Shown here: positions 34,577-43,387 of the stretch, in pieces
Layout: each line of letters opens with the position of its first letter
Position numbering within the stretch: position 1 is the first letter of the stretch
Assembly: GCF_027286305.1 (NCBI RefSeq)
Contig: NZ_CP114599.1
Location: 3,629,001-3,693,000 of the forward strand
Length of the DNA stretch: 64,000 nt
Direction: 5' to 3'
From: Phenylobacterium sp. NIBR 498073
GTDB taxonomy: Bacteria > Pseudomonadota > Alphaproteobacteria > Caulobacterales > Caulobacteraceae
Position numbers and translations under genes: made by a program
The notes under the pieces: model-generated
Database searches by the model: none
The model's input: the letters and a program-made list of their open reading frames with translations, nothing else
Told to the model about the DNA's origin: nothing

Positions 34577-35565
34577 ACGCCGTGGGCGCCCCGGGCGATG
34601 AAGGTGAGGGTCAATGCGATCGCGGCCGCCCGCCGCAGTACGGTCGGGGTCGCGCTTAGCCTGATCGCCGCCAGCAGATGCGCGCACGTTCCTTGCCGAT
34701 CCCCGCTCCGCGCGAACCTGCGCGCATTGTTGAGGGCGGTGTCGGCATAGGTCAACCGAGCCCGCTGGGTGATGGCCCGCGCCCGCGGCGCCGGCAGGTA
34801 CTCGCTGAAGATCTCGATGGCGCGCCGGGTGTAGCCCAGCTCCTGCGCGAACCGGTAATGGCGGCCGGTGTTCGAGTTCTCGTGCATGCGGTAGCCCGCC
34901 AGCACCTTGGGCTCGTACCAAACCGGGCAGCGGGCGGCGATGCGCACCCACATCTCCCAATCCTCGGAGCAGACCAGCCGCGGGTCGAAGCCGCCAAGCT
35001 CTTCATAGACATCCCGCCGCACGGTGATCGACGGAGTCATGATCCGCTGCTCCTCGGCCAGCCGCTCGACGCCGCCGGTCAGCGGCCCGGCTCGTGGTTG
35101 CTCAGCGTCGGGAACGGAGAGCTCGCGCCCGTCGCCATCGATGTAGCGATGCCGGCAGAAGGCGGCGCCGATCTCCGGCGAACTCTCGAACCCCTTCTGC
35201 ATCGCCGCATAGAAGCCCGGCTCGACGCGGTCGTCGCCGTGCAGCAGGTGAACATAGCGCCCCCGGGCGCGGCTCAGGCAGGTCGCGAAGTTTAGGATGT
35301 GCCCGACATTCTGCGGCTGGCGGTGAAAGACCACCCGATCGCCGGCGATGGCCCGCACGACAGCTTCCGGATCGTCGGTCGAACCATCGTCCACCACCTC
35401 GATCTGCATCTCGTCAGCGCCCCGCGGCGCCTGGTCGAGCACGCTGCTCAGAGTCTCGCCCAGATAGCCGGCGCAGTTGTAGGTCGGGATCATCACCGAC
35501 CAGGTCGGCCGCGGCAGGTTGTCGGTGATCGGCTCGATCCGGGCGCGTTGCAGGGGCGTGCTCAT
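34573..35565 (-). CDS. Family 2 glycosyltransferase (5)
   Basis: A 330-residue GT2 enzyme, first gene of the minus-strand glycan operon. The core is TWSVMIPTYNCAGYLGETL, IEVVDDGSTDDPEAV, ARGRYVHLLHGDDRVEP (HGDD replaces the usual DADD), and CSEDWEMWVRIA. The HGDD form is also known in some GT2 members. The C-terminal third is helical and basic. The start ATG 35565 lies next to the 867-nt AT-rich gap, which must hold its promoter. Confidence 0.88.
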   Translation of the reverse strand: MSTPLQRARIEPITDNLPRPTWSVMIPTYNCAGYLGETLSSVLDQAPRGADEMQIEVVDDGSTDDPEAVVRAIAGDRVVFHRQPQNVGHILNFATCLSRARGRYVHLLHGDDRVEPGFYAAMQKGFESSPEIGAAFCRHRYIDGDGRELSVPDAEQPRAGPLTGGVERLAEEQRIMTPSITVRRDVYEELGGFDPRLVCSEDWEMWVRIAARCPVWYEPKVLAGYRMHENSNTGRHYRFAQELGYTRRAIEIFSEYLPAPRARAITQRARLTYADTALNNARRFARSGDRQGTCAHLLAAIRLSATPTVLRRAAAIALTLTFIARGAHGV

Positions 35566-36432
35566 CGGTGTCCTCCACCCCCCATGCGCACGCCGGAAAT
35601 GCGCAGCACCTTTGCGCGTCTTCAGATGACGGGCGTCGCCGACGCACAGCGTCCGTCACACACGACCGCGCGCGCCTACGTAGTCTGGCCGCGCCCTGGC
35701 CGCCGGTCGTCGTCGCCGGAAGGAGCCTCACCCAGCCCCGGACGACCACCTCCTTGAAGCGCAGCTCGGCGGGCGTCCCTACCGCGCTGACGATCGCTTC
35801 GACCGCCATATCGATACGCGCTCAGCACAAGGTCAAGAGAAATGGATACATATGTAAGCTTAGTTATAGACAATTATGACAAATAACGAAATTGGTCTCG
35901 ACCTTAACTGTATTTACAATTGACAACTTCAGCGATAATTTCACCCGAATTCCCAACCTTAACTTAACGACAAAACTTACCCGATCGCGAAATGTCGCCA
36001 AAAACAACCAACGCGCGCACAACTTTGCGGCGATCTCGCAATCTCTACTATAGAATGTTTAGAAAACGACGGGCGCGGGTCGCGGCGCCGGAGCGGCGAC
36101 GATGTCCGCAAGGCGACGCCTGCCCGCCGGACAGCCAAGAAGAGTCGAGGCACTCGGCACCCACGGGCGGCGTAGGAAATCGACCTAGACTGTAACCGCT
36201 CAGAAACCCCTGCCGCATATGATGTGCATTCGCGCGGAATTCTCCAAAATGGAGAATGACGTTTTTTTCGGGATGTATCCGAACGTAAATCGACTAATGT
36301 ACAGGCTATAAGTCTCGGATTATCGCGTAACTTTCGCCCACCCCGTTTTCGGGACCTCGACTGCCCTAACCAGCAGGTCGTCGAGCCAGATTTCTTCTGG
36401 GTGGTTTTTGGCTCTACCGTTCACAACTGGGG
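35566..36432. promoter_or_regulatory. 867-nt AT-rich divergent intergenic region in the glycan locus
   Basis: No supported gene. The part 35810-36060 is strongly AT-rich for this genome (for example around 35860-35990, with several TTAAC-type hexamers) and 36220-36420 is moderately so. It must contain the promoters for the minus-strand glycosyltransferase operon and the plus-strand epimerase gene. The TTAAC-rich stretch (TTAACTG near 35905 and TTAACTTAAC near 35960) recalls CtrA half sites, but no full consensus is seen. The GC-rich part 35580-35810 has a minus-strand open frame starting MAVEAIVSAVG that may be a gene remnant. Confidence 0.55.
36239..36257. promoter_or_regulatory. Inverted repeat upstream of the epimerase gene
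   Basis: ATTCTCC (36239-36245) and GGAGAAT (36251-36257) form a perfect 7-bp inverted repeat with spacer AAAAT. It is followed by GACGTTTTTTT, so it could act as an operator or a terminator-like leader element. It lies 175 nt upstream of the GTG start. Confidence 0.4.
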
Positions 36433-37437
36433 GTGAATGTGGGAAAGGCAGTACTCGTCGCCGGTGGCTGTGGCTTCCTTGGCTCGCACCTGATCGATCG
36501 CCTCCTGTTGAGGTCCGATGTCGACCGCATTGTCGTGGTGGACAATCTCTGGACCGGGACGAGGGACAACCTTAAGCATATTTCCGACCCGCGCCTGCAC
36601 ATCGAGGTCGCGCCCGCCGAGCAGTTCTCGACGTCGGAACGCTTCGACGAAATCATCCACCTCGCTTCGCCGGCCTCGCCGCCGTGGTACATGCGCGACC
36701 CGGTCGGCGTCATCCAGGCCAACCTCGGCGGCGCCATGAACCTGCGCAACCTGCTGGCCAAGGGCGGTCGCTTCTCCTTCGCCTCCACGTCCGAGGTCTA
36801 TGGCGACCCGCTGATCTCGCCCCAGCCCGAGCACTATCGCGGCTCGGTCGACTGCACCGGCCCGCGTTCGTCGTACGACGAGAGCAAGCGGTGCACGGAG
36901 TCCCTGCTGTTCGAATGCCGCCGCGTCTACGGCATCGACATCCGCATTGTGCGCCTGTTCAATGTCTATGGCCCGCGCACGCGGATCGACGACGGCCGCG
37001 CGGTGTCCAACTTCCTCGGCCAGGCCCTGACCACCGGCAAGCTCACCGTCTACGGCGACGGCCTGCAATCGCGCAGCTGGGGCTATGTCGATGACATCAT
37101 CGACGCGCTGGAACGCTATTTCTGGCGTGATCAGGTCAGCTATCCGGGCCCGCTCAACGTCGGCAACGACCGCGAAATCTCAGTGCTTGAGGTCGCCGAA
37201 TACATCACCAAGCTGGTGCCCGGCACGTCGATCGAGTTCATGCCGCCGGTCCCTCAGGACCCGACCAATCGCCGGCCGGACCTGACGCGGATGAACCAGA
37301 TCCTTCCGGGCTGGTCCGCGGACATTCCCTACGAGGACGGCATCCGTCGCACGCTCGAATGGTTCAAACTGCAGATCGGCCAGCAAAAGACCACGCCGGC
37401 CCTGGCGCCCGCGCCGCTGCTCATGGACCCTAACTAG
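36433..37437 (+). CDS. UDP-glucuronate decarboxylase-like NAD-dependent epimerase/dehydratase
   Basis: A 334-residue extended SDR. The NAD motif is GGCGFLGSHL (residues 11-20), the active site has ASTSEVYGDP and YDESK, and HLASPASPPWY, RIDDGRAVSNFL and PTNRRPDLT are the marks of UDP-xylose synthase/UDP-glucuronate decarboxylases. It would make UDP-xylose or a related sugar for the exported glycan. The start is GTG 36433 (GTG 36439 also possible). Its 3' end overlaps the convergent glycosyltransferase gene by 8 nt. Confidence 0.87.
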   Translation: MNVGKAVLVAGGCGFLGSHLIDRLLLRSDVDRIVVVDNLWTGTRDNLKHISDPRLHIEVAPAEQFSTSERFDEIIHLASPASPPWYMRDPVGVIQANLGGAMNLRNLLAKGGRFSFASTSEVYGDPLISPQPEHYRGSVDCTGPRSSYDESKRCTESLLFECRRVYGIDIRIVRLFNVYGPRTRIDDGRAVSNFLGQALTTGKLTVYGDGLQSRSWGYVDDIIDALERYFWRDQVSYPGPLNVGNDREISVLEVAEYITKLVPGTSIEFMPPVPQDPTNRRPDLTRMNQILPGWSADIPYEDGIRRTLEWFKLQIGQQKTTPALAPAPLLMDPN

Positions 37438-38503
37438 CGGGACGCTCCACCATGCCCGGATCGTACGCGTCGTCGAGCGCAGCCAGGCTCTTGAACCGTT
37501 GAAGCCGGCGCCTCGCATCCCAGGGCGTGTCGATCTCGCTGTCGGAATAGGCGTCGAAGTGGCGTGGATCGATCGGTCGGTCCGCGCGCACGCGCTTGCC
37601 TCGGCTGAGGTAGATGAACGTCAGCCGCGCCTGTTCGGCCAGCTTGAGCGGGGCGCCGAGCGGGTCGTGCGCGAACGCTTGGCCCACGGCGCCGATCGCC
37701 TCGCGAGCCAGGCCGCGGCGGGCGCGGTTGCGCGCGTACTCGGCGAAGAAGCCCGCCATCCGCCGCCGTGCGAGCCTGCGGGCCGTGTCGTCCAGATCCG
37801 GCCACAGCACCCGGTACATCTGGATGTGCGAGCGGATCATCCGGCCGACGTCCTCGGTCATCGCCCCGTCGGTCCGGCGGTAGCCGGTCAGATAGGCCGG
37901 CACGCAGGCGAACTGGTGGTTCAATGCAATCTGCAGCTGGATCAGGTAGTCCTCGCAGCCCTGGGCGCCGACGGCGTTGAGCCCCGGGTCGTAGCGCACA
38001 TCGCCCAGCGCGCTGCGCCGGATCAGCGGCGTGCTGCCGTTGGACACGAAGTTCCAGTCCAGGTGCCGGTACAGCACCCAGCCCTCCACCACCGGCGCGG
38101 CCGAGATGTCGATGATCCGGCCGGACGTGTCGATCCGGCGATACCAGTTGTAGACCAGGCCCAGGCTGGGCGGCCCGTTCGTGAACCGCTCGAGCTGCAG
38201 CCGCAGCTTGTCCGGATGCCACAGGTCGTCGGCGTCCAGCGGCGCGATGAAGTCGCCCCGCGCCGCATCGATGCCGGTGTTGCGCGCGGCGGCCACGCCC
38301 GCGTTCGCCTTGGAGATCACCCGCACCCTGGGGTCCTCGGCCGCGAAGGACTCCGCCATCGCCCGCGTGCCGTCCTTGGAGCCGTCGTCGACGACGATCA
38401 CTTCGAGTTCTGCATGGGTCTGCCGCAGCGCCGACCGCAACGTCTCGGCGAGCGTCGGGGTGGCGTTGTACGCGGGTATGACGACGGAAATCAGGTTCGG
38501 CAT
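37430..38503 (-). CDS. Family 2 glycosyltransferase (6)
   Basis: A 357-residue GT2 enzyme: LISVVIPAYNATPTLAETL, VIVVDDGSKDGTRAM, AARNTGIDAARGDFIAPLDADDLWHP (DADD), then GCEDYLIQLQIA as the ED motif. It is transcribed alone, divergent from the family-4 glycosyltransferase and convergent with the epimerase. Family-typical length and no export signal. Its sugar specificity is unknown. Confidence 0.88.
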   Translation of the reverse strand: MPNLISVVIPAYNATPTLAETLRSALRQTHAELEVIVVDDGSKDGTRAMAESFAAEDPRVRVISKANAGVAAARNTGIDAARGDFIAPLDADDLWHPDKLRLQLERFTNGPPSLGLVYNWYRRIDTSGRIIDISAAPVVEGWVLYRHLDWNFVSNGSTPLIRRSALGDVRYDPGLNAVGAQGCEDYLIQLQIALNHQFACVPAYLTGYRRTDGAMTEDVGRMIRSHIQMYRVLWPDLDDTARRLARRRMAGFFAEYARNRARRGLAREAIGAVGQAFAHDPLGAPLKLAEQARLTFIYLSRGKRVRADRPIDPRHFDAYSDSEIDTPWDARRRLQRFKSLAALDDAYDPGMVERPAS

Positions 38504-38606
38504 GATCCAACTTCGCGGTGAAAACGTGCAGAATTCGAACTACACTATTCAAATACCTTTGGTAGCCATCGGCCTAGCGCCAATGTGCTGGTGAGCGGGA
38601 GTCATT

Positions 38607-39734
38607 GTGCGTATCGCCTTTGTCTCGCTAGGCAGTCCCTTCAACCGCTCGTCCTGGAGCGGCATACCCTACTATGCGCTGCGCGAATTGAGCCGGCGGT
38701 TCAACGACCTCACCGTGATCGACACCCCGCGGGTCGATGAAAGCCTGCGCTACGCCTCCAGCCTGGCGGCGATCGGGATGCTGGTGTCGCGCGAACCGAT
38801 GGTGACCCGCGCGTTCGGCCACTGGCTCGACAAGCGCCTGACCGAGGCCGACGCCGACGCCGTAATCTCCATCGGCGCGGCTCACAAGGTCGCCTATATC
38901 GACCCCAAGTGGCCGGTTCTGCACGTCGCCGACGCGCTGTTCGGGCCGCTGGTCGACTATTATCCCAAGTACCGCCCGCTGAACGGCCGCAGCCGGCGCA
39001 TCGGCAACGCCCTGCAGCGTCGCCTGATCAACCGCAACCAGCCGATCATGCTGACCTCCGACTGGGCGGCGCGCTCGGCGGCCGAGTACTATCAGGTCCC
39101 GACCGAGCGGTTCGGGATCGCCCCGCTCGGCGCGAACTTCGACGTCGAGCCGGCCGCCTACGAGCGCGTCTCGAAGGGCGACAAGCTGAAGCTTCTCTTT
39201 GTCGGCTACGACTGGCCCCGCAAGGGCGGGGCGCTGGTGCTGAAGGTGTTCAAGGACCTCCGCCGGCACATCGGCGACGCTGAACTTCACATCGTCGGCT
39301 GCAAGCCGCCCGAGACCTTCGGCGTCCCGGGCGTGGTCCATCACGGCCATCTGAGCAAGACCGATCCCGAGCAGGCCGCGCTGCTGGAGAAGCTGTTCCG
39401 CACCTCGTCCTTCCTGTTCATGCCCAGCCAGCAGGAGGCGTTCGGCCTCGTCTACTGCGAGGCCTGCGCCTTCAGCCTGCCCTCTCTCGCGCGCGACACC
39501 GGCGGCGTCGGGGCGATCGTCAAGCACGGGTCCAACGGCCTGCTGTTCGGAGCCGACGCCGAGGTCGAGGATTATGTCGCCGGCATCCGCGAAATCTGGG
39601 CCGACGAGGCCCGCTACCTCGCCATGACCCGCGCCGCTCGGGCGGCGTTCGAGGACCGCCTCCGCTGGAACGTGTGGGGCGCTACGGTCGAGGCGGAGAT
39701 CCGCGCCCTGGGGAGGAAGGTCAATGGCGATTGA
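38607..39734 (+). CDS. Family 4 glycosyltransferase (GT-B fold)
   Basis: A 375-residue GT-B enzyme. The N-terminal acceptor domain starts MRIAFVSLGSPFNRSSWSG, and the C-terminal donor domain has KLLFVGYDWPRKGGALVLKVF, the conserved FLFMPSQQEAFGLVYCEA segment with the E-x7-E motif, and a DTGGVGAIV loop. GTG 38607 is the start, with GGGAG upstream. It begins a plus-strand unit with galE and the TPR-methyltransferase gene; its end overlaps galE by 11 nt. Confidence 0.9.
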   Translation: MRIAFVSLGSPFNRSSWSGIPYYALRELSRRFNDLTVIDTPRVDESLRYASSLAAIGMLVSREPMVTRAFGHWLDKRLTEADADAVISIGAAHKVAYIDPKWPVLHVADALFGPLVDYYPKYRPLNGRSRRIGNALQRRLINRNQPIMLTSDWAARSAAEYYQVPTERFGIAPLGANFDVEPAAYERVSKGDKLKLLFVGYDWPRKGGALVLKVFKDLRRHIGDAELHIVGCKPPETFGVPGVVHHGHLSKTDPEQAALLEKLFRTSSFLFMPSQQEAFGLVYCEACAFSLPSLARDTGGVGAIVKHGSNGLLFGADAEVEDYVAGIREIWADEARYLAMTRAARAAFEDRLRWNVWGATVEAEIRALGRKVNGD

Positions 39735-40743
39735 GATCGGCGGGGCCAAGCCCGCCATCCTGGTCACGGGCGGCGCCGGCTACATCGGCAGCCACGCGGT
39801 TCTTGAACTGCTCGACGCCGGCTATCCCACCGTCGTCATCGACAATCTGGTCACCGGCTTCCGCTGGGCCGTCGACCCGCGCGCGGTCTTCGTCCAGGGC
39901 GCCATCGAAGACGACGCCCTGGTGCGCCGGACCGTCCGGGAACACGCGATCGGCGGGGTGCTGCACTTCGCCGGCTCCACGGTCGCGCCCGAGTCCGTCG
40001 CCGATCCGCTGAAGTACTATCGCAACAACACCGCAGCCAGCCGCTCGCTGCTGGAAAGCGTCATCGGCGAAGGCGTCCGCCACTTCGTCTTTTCCTCGAC
40101 CGCGGCGGTCTACGGCGTCACCCCCGAGCGACCGGTCACCGAGCGCGACCGCGTCGAACCCGAAACGCCCTACGGCCGTTCCAAGCTCATGACCGAGCGG
40201 ATGCTGGCCGATATCGCCGTGGCGAAGGCGGACTTCAACTATTGCGCGCTGCGCTACTTCAATGTCGCCGGCGCGGACGCCCACGGCCGCGCCGGTCCCT
40301 CCGGCATCGGCGCCACCCACCTGATGAAGGCGGCGGTCGAGGTCGCGGTAGGCAAGCGCGAAGCTCTCATCGTCCACGGCGACGACTTCGCCACCCCCGA
40401 CGGCACCGGCGTGCGCGACTACATCCATGTCAGCGACCTGGCCGCGGTCCACATCCTGGCGCTGCAGCGGCTGCTCGACGATCCCAGCGCCAGCCACGTG
40501 CTCAACTGCGGCTACGGCCGCGGCCATTCGGTGCTCGACGTGGTCGGGGCGGTCAGCATCGCGGCCGGCCGCCAGATCCCCTACGTCGTCGGTGGACGCC
40601 GACCAGGAGACCTCGGCTCGGTCATCGCCGACAACGCGCGCATCAGGACCGAGTTCGCCTGGCGCCCGCGCTTCGACGAACTGTCGGTCATCGTCGCCGA
40701 CGCCCTGCGCTGGGAGCAGGAGCTGGAACGGCGAAGGACTTGA
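39724..40743 (+). CDS. galE: UDP-glucose 4-epimerase
   Basis: A 339-residue GalE-type enzyme that interconverts UDP-glucose and UDP-galactose (or the N-acetyl forms). It has GGAGYIGSHAVLELL, the STAAVYG active-site strand, the Y-x-x-x-K in YGRSK, RYFNVAGAD, and VRDYIHVSDLA. GGGGAGGAAGG lies in the end of the upstream gene at a good distance from ATG 39724. The 11-nt overlap with the glycosyltransferase suggests coupling of sugar supply and transfer. Confidence 0.93.
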   Translation: MAIEIGGAKPAILVTGGAGYIGSHAVLELLDAGYPTVVIDNLVTGFRWAVDPRAVFVQGAIEDDALVRRTVREHAIGGVLHFAGSTVAPESVADPLKYYRNNTAASRSLLESVIGEGVRHFVFSSTAAVYGVTPERPVTERDRVEPETPYGRSKLMTERMLADIAVAKADFNYCALRYFNVAGADAHGRAGPSGIGATHLMKAAVEVAVGKREALIVHGDDFATPDGTGVRDYIHVSDLAAVHILALQRLLDDPSASHVLNCGYGRGHSVLDVVGAVSIAAGRQIPYVVGGRRPGDLGSVIADNARIRTEFAWRPRFDELSVIVADALRWEQELERRRT

Positions 40744-40745
40744 GC

Positions 40746-41921
40746 ATGGCCGAGTCGGATACCCCAAGGTTGGAGCGCCTGCTGCAACTCGGTATCCTGC
40801 GGCTCCGCGAGCACTTCCTGCACCACGCCGAGCAGATCTTCCGCCAGATGCTGGCCGAGACGCCCGACCATCCCCACGCCCAGCGTTTCCTGGGCGTCAC
40901 CCTGTTCAAGCTCGGCCGGCGCGACGAGGGGATCGAAATGCTGCGCCAGGCGACCGCCGATCCGGACACGCCGCCCAAGGCCTGGGGAGACCTGGCGGCC
41001 GCCCTGCATCGGGTGGGCGCCTCCGACGAGGCCGCCGAAGCCTATGGCCGCGCCGTGCACGGCCCGCCGACGACCCCGCCCGCCGATATCGCCTTCGCCA
41101 CCGAACGGGCGGTGCACGAGTTCAAGCTCTCCGACTATCCCTACCGCGCCACCGTGCGCTACGGCGCCGGGCGGCCGCCGCACCCGCGCCTGTTCGAGCT
41201 GATCGACGGGCGGCGCGCCGACTATGCGCGCCAGTTCGTCGCCATTGCCGAAATCCAGGCTGACTTCGCCGATGTCGCCTGGAACGGCCACTACGACGCC
41301 ACCGAGCCGTTCTGGATGAACGGCTGGTTCCCGCCGCTGGACGGCATGATCCTGACCAGCATGCTGCGGCAAACCAACCCAAAGCGTTTCGTCGAGGTCG
41401 GCTCGGGCGTCTCGACCAAGTTCGCGCACCGCGCCGTCCGCCGCTACGGCCTGCAGACCAAGCTGATCTCGATCGACCCGCAGCCCCGCAACGAGATCGA
41501 CGCGCTCTGCGACCAGGTCCTGCGCAAGCCGCTGGAAACCTGCGATCCGGCGATGTTCGACGTTCTCGATCCCGGCGACGTCTTCTTCCTGGATTCCTCC
41601 CACCGCGCCTTCCAAGGCTCGGACGTCACCGCCTTCTTCCTCGACATCCTGCCGCGCCTGAAGCCGGGCGTGATCGTCCAGATCCACGACATCTACCTGC
41701 CGGACGACTACATCGGCGGCCATGTCGCGCGGCTGTGGAACGAACAGTACCTGCTCGCCGCGGCGTTGCTGTTCGGCTCGGACGCCTTCGAGATCCTGTT
41801 CCCCTGCTGGTACGCCGGCCAGGACGCGGCCCTCGCCGACTACGCCGCGGACCTGTTCCGCGGCGGCCCGCTTGAAGGCCTGAACCTCTACGGGGCCTCC
41901 TTCTGGTTGCGTAAAGCCTAG
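40746..41921 (+). CDS. TPR-repeat protein fused to a SAM methyltransferase-like domain
   Basis: A 391-residue protein with two parts. Residues about 8-110 form tetratricopeptide-like helices (LLQLGILRLREHFLHHAEQI, AQRFLGVTLFKLGRRDEGI, AWGDLAAALHRVGASDEA). Residues about 205-390 form a class I methyltransferase-like fold: KRFVEVGSGVSTKFAHRAV (SAM site), KLISIDPQPRNEID, DVFFLDSSHRAFQGSD and PGVIVQIHDIYLPDDY. The start ATG 40746 lies 2 nt after the galE stop codon. It would methylate a sugar or glycan, with the TPR part giving protein contacts; a role as chain terminator is a possibility. Confidence 0.8.
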   Translation: MAESDTPRLERLLQLGILRLREHFLHHAEQIFRQMLAETPDHPHAQRFLGVTLFKLGRRDEGIEMLRQATADPDTPPKAWGDLAAALHRVGASDEAAEAYGRAVHGPPTTPPADIAFATERAVHEFKLSDYPYRATVRYGAGRPPHPRLFELIDGRRADYARQFVAIAEIQADFADVAWNGHYDATEPFWMNGWFPPLDGMILTSMLRQTNPKRFVEVGSGVSTKFAHRAVRRYGLQTKLISIDPQPRNEIDALCDQVLRKPLETCDPAMFDVLDPGDVFFLDSSHRAFQGSDVTAFFLDILPRLKPGVIVQIHDIYLPDDYIGGHVARLWNEQYLLAAALLFGSDAFEILFPCWYAGQDAALADYAADLFRGGPLEGLNLYGASFWLRKA

Positions 41922-42035
41922 CGCCCCGCTTCCGCACATTGCCACACCGGAGCGCCGCGGGCAGTTTGCGCGGCCCGGTCGCCCAGCCGCAGGGCCGCCG
42001 TCATTTGACACCACGCGGCCAGGGAGAATCCAACC

Positions 42036-43310
42036 ATGTCGGGCGTCCAAGCTTCCTCGCCGACCAGCGATCTAGACCGCCTGCGCGAGGCCGCCTGCGA
42101 GGCCTGGATCTACGGCCTGCCGCTCATCGAGATCGCCGCCACCCGCGCCAGCCGCGCCGGCTTCGGCGGGTCGCTGAACACCTTCGGCCACATGCGCAAC
42201 CTGGCCAATCACAAGATGCGGGCGGTGACCACGCCCAATAACGACACCCTTTACACCAGCGCCCAGATCGATCTCAGCGCGGGCCCGGTCACCATCTCCC
42301 TGCCGGCCAGCGGCCAACGCTATCTGTCGCTGGCCTTGATGGACGCCTACACCAACAACTTCGCGATCCTCGGCACCCGCACCACCGGCCCCGACGCGGT
42401 GACTTTCCGCCTGATTGGCCCCCATGACACCAGCGAGGGGCCCAACACCCTGCGCTCGCCGACCAACCATGTCTGGGCCCTGGCCCGCATCCTGGTCGAC
42501 GGTCCGTTCGATCTGGAGGCCGCCCGCGCCGTCCAGGCCGGCATTTCGCTGCAGGGCCCGGAATCCTCCGAAGCCCCCGTCCACGCCCGCCGCAGCGCGC
42601 CGTGGAACGAGTACTTCGCCAGCCTCGACGCCCTGCTGGTCGCAAATCCGCCGCCGGTCACCGACCTGGCGCTGCTGCGCCGCATCGCCCCGCTCGGGCT
42701 GGGGCAAGGCGACTTCGACCCCGCCCGCTTCAACGCCGACCAGGCCGCGGCGATCGAGGCCGGCATCGCCCAGGCCCGCACGATGATCCGCACCTCCGGC
42801 ATCGGCGGCGTCAACTGGGTCGACGGCTGGTCCTATCCGCGTTCCGACCTCGGCGACTTCGGCCAGAGCTACGGCTATCGCGCCGCGGTGGCCCTGGCCG
42901 GGCTCGCCGCCCTGCCGCCGGTCGAGGCGATGTACATGCGCGGCAAGGGCGAAAGCCGCGGTCTCTACGACGGCGCCAAGGACTGGCGCCTGCACTTCCC
43001 GGCCGACCGGCTGCCGGCGGTGGACAGCTTCTGGTCGCTGAGCCTCTACGAGGCGACGCCCGACGGGCAGTTCTTCTTCGCCGACAACCCGCTCGACCGC
43101 TACGCGATCGGCGACCGCACGCCGGGCCTGACCTACAACGACGACGGCTCGCTCGACATCTGGATCGGCCACGCCCACCCGGGCGAGGGACGCGAAAGCA
43201 ACTGGCTGCCGGCGCCGGACGCGCCCTTCGCCCTGTTCATGCGCGCCTATCTGCCCAAGGCCGCGATGCTGGAAGGCGACTACCGTCTGCCGCCGGTGAC
43301 CGCTGCCTAG
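42036..43310 (+). CDS. DUF1254/DUF1214 domain protein
   Basis: A 424-residue protein with an N-terminal DUF1254 domain (ACEAWIYGLPLIE, then TTPNNDTLYTSAQIDLS) and a C-terminal DUF1214 domain (VDSFWSLSLYEATPDGQFF, then RYAIGDRTPGLTYNDDGSLD). The function of the family is unknown; many relatives are exported but no signal peptide is visible here. It is monocistronic, with a convergent hairpin separating it from the next gene. Confidence 0.88.
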   Translation: MSGVQASSPTSDLDRLREAACEAWIYGLPLIEIAATRASRAGFGGSLNTFGHMRNLANHKMRAVTTPNNDTLYTSAQIDLSAGPVTISLPASGQRYLSLALMDAYTNNFAILGTRTTGPDAVTFRLIGPHDTSEGPNTLRSPTNHVWALARILVDGPFDLEAARAVQAGISLQGPESSEAPVHARRSAPWNEYFASLDALLVANPPPVTDLALLRRIAPLGLGQGDFDPARFNADQAAAIEAGIAQARTMIRTSGIGGVNWVDGWSYPRSDLGDFGQSYGYRAAVALAGLAALPPVEAMYMRGKGESRGLYDGAKDWRLHFPADRLPAVDSFWSLSLYEATPDGQFFFADNPLDRYAIGDRTPGLTYNDDGSLDIWIGHAHPGEGRESNWLPAPDAPFALFMRAYLPKAAMLEGDYRLPPVTAA

Positions 43311-43318
43311 AGCCAAAA

Positions 43319-43333
43319 TCCGATCTGATCGGA
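43319..43333. repeat. Short GATC-centred palindrome
   Basis: TCCGATC-T-GATCGGA, perfect 7-bp arms, 8 nt after the DUF1254 stop codon. The core matches palindromic element 2 at 25543-25578. Confidence 0.5.
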
Positions 43334-43352
43334 CCCAAATGCAGGGTCGATT

Positions 43353-43380
43353 TCCGCTCGCGATGTCTCTCGCGAGCGGA
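43353..43380. terminator. Hairpin between convergent genes
   Basis: Perfect 11-bp stem TCCGCTCGCGA (43353-43363) / TCGCGAGCGGA (43370-43380) with loop TGTCTC. It sits between the DUF1254 gene and the opposing 149-aa gene and can serve both. Confidence 0.65.
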
Positions 43381-43387
43381 AGGGCTC

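Noticed and set aside
35414-35809. Minus-strand frame starting MAVEAIVSAVG upstream of a glycosyltransferase
   Set aside because: The first 30 codons look gene-like, but the frame then reads through low-complexity arginine runs and into the next gene out of frame. It may be a remnant but cannot be supported.
35992-36195. 67-codon frame in the AT-rich gap
   Set aside because: Very basic, no ribosome-binding site, no similarity to anything I know; likely chance.
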